In this document: positions 58,737 through 64,000 of the stretch, in pieces | How positions within the stretch are numbered: position 1 is the stretch's first letter | Layout: each line of letters begins with the position of its first letter | NCBI RefSeq assembly: GCF_003287285.1 | Contig: NZ_QMIG01000003.1 | Span: 248,001 to 312,000 of the forward strand | Source: Phytoactinopolyspora halophila | GTDB taxonomy: Bacteria > Actinomycetota > Actinomycetes > Jiangellales > Jiangellaceae | Direction: 5' to 3' | DNA length: 64,000 bases | The notes under the pieces: model-generated | What the model saw: only the letters and a program-made list of their open reading frames with translations | Database searches by the model: none | Told to the model about the DNA's origin: nothing | Position numbers and translations under genes: made by a program

Positions 58737-59915
58737 GTGCGAATCACGAAGATCGAAACAGCGCTTCTGGACGCCAACTTCGAGTGGCTCCTGGTGCGCG
58801 TGCGTACCGATAGCGGTCTGACCGGAGTGAGCGAGGCGCACTGGGGGTTCGGTGTGCGCGACGCCATTCACCGGTTCGCCCAGTACCTCGAAGGACGCGA
58901 CCCGCGCCACGTCGAACGACTCTGGCGCGAGATGTACGAGCTCGTCAGCGGTGCAGCCTGGCAAGGCTCGACCATCTGCGCCATGAACGGCATCGAGATC
59001 GCACTGTGGGACCTGCTGGGCAAATATCTCGGGCAGCCGGTGTGGCAGCTGCTGGGCGGCACGTACCGCGACGACGTGCGCATCCTTCTCGACCTGCACG
59101 CCGGGGAAAGCTACAAGCTCGGCGACAAGACCAAGGTCGGCTGGAGAAACCCGGAAGCGGCGTACGAACCCTCCGCGTATGCCGAGCGAGCTCGAAACGC
59201 CGCCGCGCGCGGATTCACCGCGCTCAAGTTCGACATCGACATACCCACGATCCGCGAGCTGGACCCCTTCAACCACTGTGTCACCCCGGGCCAGGTGGAT
59301 CAGATCGTCGAGATCGTGGGCGCGGTGCGCGACGCCGTCGGCCGCGACGTCGACGTCGCCATCGATTGCCACTGGCACTACAACACCGCGGATGCGATCC
59401 GCATCGCCAAGGCCCTGGAACCGTTCGACCTGTTGTGGCTGGAAGATCCCGTACGGCCGGAGAACGTCGCCGCCATGGCCGAGGTCACCAGGAACACCGC
59501 CACCCCGATCTGCACGGGCGAGAACCTGTACCTCTCGCACGGCTTCCGGGAACTGCTCGGCACGAATGCCTGCCGGATCATCGAACCCGACTTCCCGCGC
59601 AGCGGGGGTATCAGCGAGTCGAGACGGATCGCGCACCTGGCGGAGATGAACTACGTGCCGTTCGCGCCGCACAACGTCGGCGGTCCGCTCGCCACGATCG
59701 CGGCGTCACACGTCTGCGCGAACGTGCCGAACTTCCTGGTGCTGGAGTTTCACGCCGACGACATACCGTGGTACAGCGATCTGATCACCGGCGACGTTCC
59801 CGCCTTCACGGGAGGGGCGCTGCCCGTCACCAGCTCCCCCGGATTCGGCGTCGACATCAACGACGACGTGGCGAAGGAGCACCAGAAGTATCCCGATGAA
59901 CCGTTGTGGCAGTAA
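58737..59915 (+). CDS. Enolase-superfamily dehydratase/racemase (mandelate racemase group)
   Basis: A 392-residue enzyme. Metal ligands Asp210 (VAIDCHW), Glu236 (LWLEDPV) and Glu262 (CTGENLY); general acid/base candidates Lys164 (ALKFDID), His212/His214 and His312 (FAPHNVGG). The group includes galactarate, gluconate and mannonate dehydratases and mandelate racemase; the specificity cannot be read off. GTG 58737 follows GGAAAGG. It is probably co-transcribed with tctCBA and acts on the imported acid. Confidence 0.88.
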   Translation: MRITKIETALLDANFEWLLVRVRTDSGLTGVSEAHWGFGVRDAIHRFAQYLEGRDPRHVERLWREMYELVSGAAWQGSTICAMNGIEIALWDLLGKYLGQPVWQLLGGTYRDDVRILLDLHAGESYKLGDKTKVGWRNPEAAYEPSAYAERARNAAARGFTALKFDIDIPTIRELDPFNHCVTPGQVDQIVEIVGAVRDAVGRDVDVAIDCHWHYNTADAIRIAKALEPFDLLWLEDPVRPENVAAMAEVTRNTATPICTGENLYLSHGFRELLGTNACRIIEPDFPRSGGISESRRIAHLAEMNYVPFAPHNVGGPLATIAASHVCANVPNFLVLEFHADDIPWYSDLITGDVPAFTGGALPVTSSPGFGVDINDDVAKEHQKYPDEPLWQ

Positions 59916-59943
59916 TATCCGCTCGGGCTCTGCCGTACCAGGA

Positions 59944-59989
59944 TTTCTTGGGCCGTAACACGTCTACAGCCGTGTTACGGCCCGAGAAA
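59944..59989. terminator. Bidirectional terminator hairpin
   Basis: TTTCTTGGGCCGTAACACG (59944-59962) pairs with 59971-59989 at 18 of 19 positions with an eight-base loop. It lies between the convergent enolase-superfamily and ABC ATPase genes; the arms end in A/T runs on both sides. Confidence 0.75.
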
Positions 59990-60017
59990 GCGTGCCAAAC
60001 ATGATCATTCGGAGGGA

Positions 60018-61109
60018 TCAGGCGTAGGCGGCGCCGGTCTCCACGTCGAACAGGTGCGCGTACGCGCCGTCGGTGGTCAGCTTCACGGATTCCTCGATCT
60101 CGACGCGCTGGTCGCGGGATGTCCGGGCGGTGATCACCGCATCGTCGATGTTGACATGCACGTAGTATTCCGAGCCCAGCTGTTCCACCATTTCCACGGT
60201 GCCCGACAGCGTGCCGGAACGCGCGGCGGTCTGGTCGAGATACAGCCGCTCCGGGCGGACTCCCACCTCGACCGTGTCCACGTCCGCCGGTATCGCCGCG
60301 GCTCGCTCCCTCGGCAACGGAATCTGGACACCCGGGCTCACCAGCTCCGTGTCACCATCGGCCGACCTGCGCACCGAGCAGCGGAGGAATCCCATGGCCG
60401 GCGTTCCGATGAAGCCCGCCACGAACCGGTTGGCGGGATAGTCGTAGAGATGGTCAGGGGTTCCCACCTGCTGGATCATGCCGTCACGCATGACCACGAT
60501 CCGGTCGCCCATGGTCAGCGCCTCGACCTGATCGTGCGTGACATACACGGCCGTCGCGGTCACCGTCTTGTGCACCTTGAGAATCTCGGCGCGCATCTGC
60601 ACCCGCAGGTGCGCGTCCAGGTTGGACAGCGGCTCGTCCAGCAGGAACGCCGACGGATCCCGCACGATCGCCCGCCCGAGCGCGACCCGCTGGCGCTGTC
60701 CCCCGGAAAGCTGCTTCGGGCGGCGGCGCAACAGGTCGCCGATCCCCAAGAGCTCGCCCGCCTGGCGCACCCGCTCGTCGATCTCGGACTTGGAAATCTT
60801 GCGGCGGCGCAGGCCGAACGCCATGTTCTCGTAGACGCTCTTGTGCGGGTAGAGGCCGTAGTTCTGGAACACCATCGCGATGTCGCGGTCTCCGACGTCG
60901 ATGTTGTTGACGCACACGTCGTCGAAATACACGTCGCCACCGCTGACGGGTTCGAGCCCGGCGATGATGCGCAGTAGTGTCGTCTTGCCCGAGCCCGACG
61001 GCCCGACCAGCACGACGAACTCGTGATCGTCGATGTCCAGGTTGCAGTCCCGCAGGACCAGCTCGGAACCATAGCTCTTCTCGACATCGCGCAGCGAGAT
61101 CTTAGCCAT
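60018..61109 (-). CDS. Carbohydrate ABC transporter ATPase (UgpC/MsmK type)
   Basis: A 363-residue ATPase: Walker A GPSGSGKT (36-43), Q-loop MVFQNYGLYPHKSV, signature [14 protein letters not shown], Walker B FLLDEPLSNLDA, switch YVTHDQVEA, then a C-terminal TOBE/OB regulatory domain (VEVGVRPERLYLD, VEMVEQLGSEYYVHVNI). ATG 61109 has GGAAGG upstream; the adjacent TTG two codons earlier is rejected. Last gene of the operon that starts outside the right edge. Confidence 0.93.
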   Translation of the reverse strand: MAKISLRDVEKSYGSELVLRDCNLDIDDHEFVVLVGPSGSGKTTLLRIIAGLEPVSGGDVYFDDVCVNNIDVGDRDIAMVFQNYGLYPHKSVYENMAFGLRRRKISKSEIDERVRQAGELLGIGDLLRRRPKQLSGGQRQRVALGRAIVRDPSAFLLDEPLSNLDAHLRVQMRAEILKVHKTVTATAVYVTHDQVEALTMGDRIVVMRDGMIQQVGTPDHLYDYPANRFVAGFIGTPAMGFLRCSVRRSADGDTELVSPGVQIPLPRERAAAIPADVDTVEVGVRPERLYLDQTAARSGTLSGTVEMVEQLGSEYYVHVNIDDAVITARTSRDQRVEIEESVKLTTDGAYAHLFDVETGAAYA

Positions 61110-61164
61110 CGTCAACCTTCCAACGTGCCCGGGCCGTGCCCGTGGTCATGGTCTCGTTCACGTC

Positions 61165-62058
61165 TCACTCACCTGCCACGGCGCCGGCCGTCAGTCCCCG
61201 CACCATCGACCGCTGGATCGCGAAGAAGGCGATCAGGAGCGGAATCGACGTCAGGACCGATGCCGCCATCATGCCGCCCCAGTTCGTCTTGAACTGCCCG
61301 GTGAAGCTGAGCATCAAGCCCGACGGCAGCACCTGGTTCTCGATGGTGTTGATGAGCGCCAGCGGATAGATGATGTTGTTCCATACGTCGATGAAGATGA
61401 AGGTGGCGGTGGTGAGCAGCCCGGGAATCGTCAGCGGCAGGGCCACTCGTAACAAGATCTGCCAGCGCGGATAGCCGTCGACCCGGGCTGCCTCGATGAC
61501 TTCCTTGGGAACGCCGTCGAAGAAGCCCTTCATCAGCCACACGCCGAAGGGCACCGCGAACGAGATGTAGCCAATGATCAACCCGAGCATCGTGTTGATC
61601 AGATTGGCATTCAGCAACAGCAAGTACAGCGGCCCCAGCAGCACCACCAGGGGAAGCATCCGGGTGAGCAGGATCAGGAAGCTCATCGGCTCCCGCAGGC
61701 GGAAGTTGCCCTTGGAGAGCGCGTAACCCCCGAACGCCGAGAGCACGAGCGAGATGAGCGCCGCCGCCGCGGCGGTGATGACGCTGTTCACGACGAACGA
61801 GCCGAAGGGCATGGCACCGTTGAACAGGCTCTGGTAGTTGCCCATCGTGTACTCGTTCGGCAACAACGACGGATCCGACTGCGTTGCCTCGAGTTCCGGT
61901 TTGAACGACGTAGACAACATCCAGTAGATCGGCGCCAGGGCGAAGAACAGCGCGACGGCGATGCCGACGTTGCGGGCGGCCCGTCCACCGCGCTGGCGCC
62001 GTGCACGCGGCGCCGGCCGGGCCGCTGGCGCGGATCGCTCGGACACGGCCACGGCCAT
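61165..62058 (-). CDS. Carbohydrate ABC transporter permease (MalG type)
   Basis: A 297-residue inner-membrane permease with about six helices. The EAA motif that contacts the ATPase reads EVIEAARVDGYPRWQILLRVALPLTIPG. The basic, Ala-rich N-terminus (ARPAPRARRQRGGRAAR) is cytoplasmic. ATG 62058 is preceded by GGAGGGG and shares one base with the upstream permease stop. Confidence 0.93.
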   Translation of the reverse strand: MAVAVSERSAPAARPAPRARRQRGGRAARNVGIAVALFFALAPIYWMLSTSFKPELEATQSDPSLLPNEYTMGNYQSLFNGAMPFGSFVVNSVITAAAAALISLVLSAFGGYALSKGNFRLREPMSFLILLTRMLPLVVLLGPLYLLLLNANLINTMLGLIIGYISFAVPFGVWLMKGFFDGVPKEVIEAARVDGYPRWQILLRVALPLTIPGLLTTATFIFIDVWNNIIYPLALINTIENQVLPSGLMLSFTGQFKTNWGGMMAASVLTSIPLLIAFFAIQRSMVRGLTAGAVAGE

Positions 62059-62972
62059 CAGGATCCCCTCCTCAGCATGCGGGCATAGGCGATGGCGAAG
62101 AGCAGGAGCAGCACCAGCCAGATCACACCGACGGCCGAGGCGTAGCCGAGTTCGAAGCTGGTGAACGCCAGCCGGTACACCCACACGACGAGTGTGGTGG
62201 TGGCATATCCCGGTCCGCCTTCGGTCATCGCCCAGATCTTGCCGAAGTCGTTGAAGTTCGCGACCACCATCAGCAGGCTCGCGATCAGCGCGGCGTTGCG
62301 CATGTACGGCAGCTTGATGTGCCGCGCCATCGCCAGGCCCCGGGTGCTGTCCACGCGCGCCGACTCGATGACCTCGTTCGGCACGGCGGCGAGCGCGGCG
62401 CCGAAGACGAGCACGAAGAACGGCGTCTGCGCCCACACGTTGGCCGCGACCACCGTGGGCAGCGCCCACGTCGACGAGACGAGCCAGTCCACCGGCTGAT
62501 CGGTGATGTTCAGATCCATCAGCAGGGCGTTTATGACGCCGCTCTGCGCGTCGAACATGTACCGGAACAGGAACGCCACGACCACGAACGGCACCGCCCA
62601 CGGCGTCAGCAAGAGCGTCTTGACGACCCGTGCCCGGCCGCTGAGGTTCTCCACGAGCAACGCCACCATGGCACCGATGATCGCTGCGATCGCCACCGAT
62701 CCGAACGTGTAGATGGCCGTATTCCGCAGCGCTTCCCAGAAGATCGGATCATCGACCAGCTGCTCGAAGTTGGCGGTGCCGACCGGCGTGGGGTCGGCAC
62801 CGGCCAACGGATTGAACTCGGTGGTCGACAGCTGGATGGCACGGACGATCGGATACCCGATCACCACGCCGATGGCGATCAGGGCCGGCAGGATCATCCA
62901 GTCCATCCACGGCCGCCGGCCCAGCCCCGTTCGCCGCCGCGGCTGCCGCGGCGCAATTGCGGTGTTCGTCAT
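62058..62972 (-). CDS. Carbohydrate ABC transporter permease (MalF type)
   Basis: A 304-residue permease with about six helices and the EAA motif EVIESARVDSTRGLAMARHIKLPYMR. It forms the heterodimeric channel with the MalG-type protein. ATG 62972 starts two bases after the binding-protein stop; a TTG two codons earlier overlaps that stop and is not preferred. Confidence 0.92.
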   Translation of the reverse strand: MTNTAIAPRQPRRRTGLGRRPWMDWMILPALIAIGVVIGYPIVRAIQLSTTEFNPLAGADPTPVGTANFEQLVDDPIFWEALRNTAIYTFGSVAIAAIIGAMVALLVENLSGRARVVKTLLLTPWAVPFVVVAFLFRYMFDAQSGVINALLMDLNITDQPVDWLVSSTWALPTVVAANVWAQTPFFVLVFGAALAAVPNEVIESARVDSTRGLAMARHIKLPYMRNAALIASLLMVVANFNDFGKIWAMTEGGPGYATTTLVVWVYRLAFTSFELGYASAVGVIWLVLLLLFAIAYARMLRRGS

Positions 62973-62974
62973 CC

Positions 62975-64000
62975 TCAATCGAGTGCCGATTCGAGCTTGC
63001 TCTGGATGTCCTCGGCGACGTCGGCCGGGTCAGCACCGCTCGTGACGATCTGTTGCAGACCGGCCATAACCGGACCGTATCCCGCGGAGAACGTCTGACC
63101 GTACGGCGGAACCGTGAACGTCGGGTTGATGTCCTCGATGAACGACTGCCGCACCGGAGTGTCCATCAGTTCGGCGACTTCCCCTTCCGGTTCGGTGACC
63201 GGTGGCAGCGCCAGCGCGGTGTCCATGGTGTAGTCGACGATCGCATCCTCCGAGGTGGACAGGTACTCGATGAGCTCTGCGGCGGCTTCCTTGTTCTCGG
63301 AGTTGTTGAAGATCACGAGCTGATGGCCCTGATTGACCGAGTACGGCTCCCCGGACGGCCCGGTGGGCAGGGTCGTGACCCCCCACGCCTCGAAGAACTC
63401 CTCGTCCGACATGCCATTGGTGTCCTGCACCACGCCCTGGAAGACGTCCTGATCCCAGATGAACGCGACCTCGTCCTGCGCGGCCTGGGGCCGGAACTCG
63501 CCGATCTTGCGTCCCGGCTCGATGTAGTCGTTGCTCGCCAGCTCGCTCATCCAGGACAGGTACTCCACCATCTCCGGGCTGTTCGCGTTGGCGCCCGATT
63601 CGCCGAAGGGCTCGGCCCCGAACGTCTTCATCCACGCCCAGTTCGCGCCCAGCCCGAAGGGCCGGTTCGTCACATCAAGACCCAGGGGCGTGATGCCGGG
63701 GAACTCCTCCTTGATGGCCGCCAGCGCGTCCATGAGCTCGTCGATCGTCTCGGGCGGCTGCTCCGGATCCAGGCCCGCGTCGGCCATGAGGCCCTTGTTG
63801 TACCAGAAGCCTTGCGGCGAATCGATCCACGGGAACGCGACGAGCTCGCCCTCGTACGTGCCGCCCTCGACGTCCGCCGGGTTCACCGCGGAGATGGTCT
63901 CCTCGTCGAGGTGCTCCCCGAGCGGGGCGAGCGCCTCGGTGGAGGCGACCGCGAACGTGTCGTTGCCGGCCAGCTGCGCCACGTCCGGCGGATTGCCCGC
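62975..64000 (-). CDS. Carbohydrate ABC transporter, extracellular binding protein (5' end outside window)
   Basis: At least 341 residues of an SBP_bac_1-type sugar-binding protein: FPWIDSPQGFWYNKGLMADAGLDPEQPPETIDELMDALAAI is the typical hinge segment; QGHQLVIFNNSENKEAAAELIEYLS follows. The open frame runs through 64000 (AGNPPDVAQLAG), so the signal peptide lies to the right of the window. It delivers the sugar to the two permeases downstream. Confidence 0.92.
   Translation of the reverse strand, partial: AGNPPDVAQLAGNDTFAVASTEALAPLGEHLDEETISAVNPADVEGGTYEGELVAFPWIDSPQGFWYNKGLMADAGLDPEQPPETIDELMDALAAIKEEFPGITPLGLDVTNRPFGLGANWAWMKTFGAEPFGESGANANSPEMVEYLSWMSELASNDYIEPGRKIGEFRPQAAQDEVAFIWDQDVFQGVVQDTNGMSDEEFFEAWGVTTLPTGPSGEPYSVNQGHQLVIFNNSENKEAAAELIEYLSTSEDAIVDYTMDTALALPPVTEPEGEVAELMDTPVRQSFIEDINPTFTVPPYGQTFSAGYGPVMAGLQQIVTSGADPADVAEDIQSKLESALD

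Overview
The window is 64 kb of very GC-rich chromosomal DNA from an actinobacterium. The evidence is the parA-scpA-scpB-rluB-aroH-tyrA block at the left end, an egtABCD ergothioneine cluster, a DtxR/IdeR-type iron box, LPXTG-type surface anchoring, and many GTG starts with 4-base stop/start overlaps. The genus cannot be fixed from sequence alone. There is no rRNA, tRNA, CRISPR array, prophage or recognisable IS element. All features were read by eye from the sequence; no database search was run.

Layout. 1-4.8 kb (minus): tyrA (cut by the window edge), aroH, rluB, scpB, scpA, parA. 5-7 kb: a MarR repressor divergent from an FMN reductase and a quinone-oxidoreductase-like enzyme, with paired operators between them. 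7.3-10.3 kb (minus): DUF427 protein and two paralogous flavin disulfide oxidoreductases in one overlapping operon. 10.5-12.6 kb and 18.2-18.6 kb: a BlaI-type repressor, its M56 membrane protease, a methyltransferase and a small SHOCT membrane protein, tied together by a shared operator TACTAT-N6-ATAGTA. 12.7-13.6 kb: a broken Na+/H+ antiporter. 13.7-18.1 kb: egtA-egtB-egtC-egtD. 18.6-24.6 kb (minus): an iron-siderophore ABC importer whose operon ends in an S9 peptidase, with an iron box facing a divergent SelW-like redox protein. 25-27.7 kb: an ABC exporter. 27.8-31.2 kb: DUF488, TetR/MFS and MarR/SnoaL-like modules. 31.4-32.1 kb: an LPDTG-anchored helix-hairpin-helix protein. 32.2-34.3 kb: a tyrosine recombinase overlapping a second, catalytically incomplete recombinase. 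34.8-35.9 kb: a DinB-like gene and its truncated duplicate.

36-44 kb is the most promising unknown: an XRE-cupin regulator divergent from a seven-gene catabolic operon (M24 hydrolase-like protein, TPP-dependent E1 alpha and beta, amidohydrolase, bicupin, atypical SDR, beta-hydroxyacid dehydrogenase). 45.2-54.6 kb is a single gene for a secreted S8 protease of about 3135 residues, with a PQQ-type propeller and five copies of a roughly 375-residue module. 54.8-59.9 kb: a GntR regulator, a TctCBA tripartite carboxylate transporter and an enolase-superfamily dehydratase/racemase. 60-64 kb (minus): a sugar ABC importer, cut by the right edge.

Gene 3' ends are rich in hairpins. Two are dispersed families: three copies built on GCTGATCATGAACACTA, three of whose flanking genes take their stop codon from the hairpin, and four copies of about 68-70 bases bounded by ACTTCGAT/ATCGAAGT, each lying just beyond the end of a minus-strand gene.
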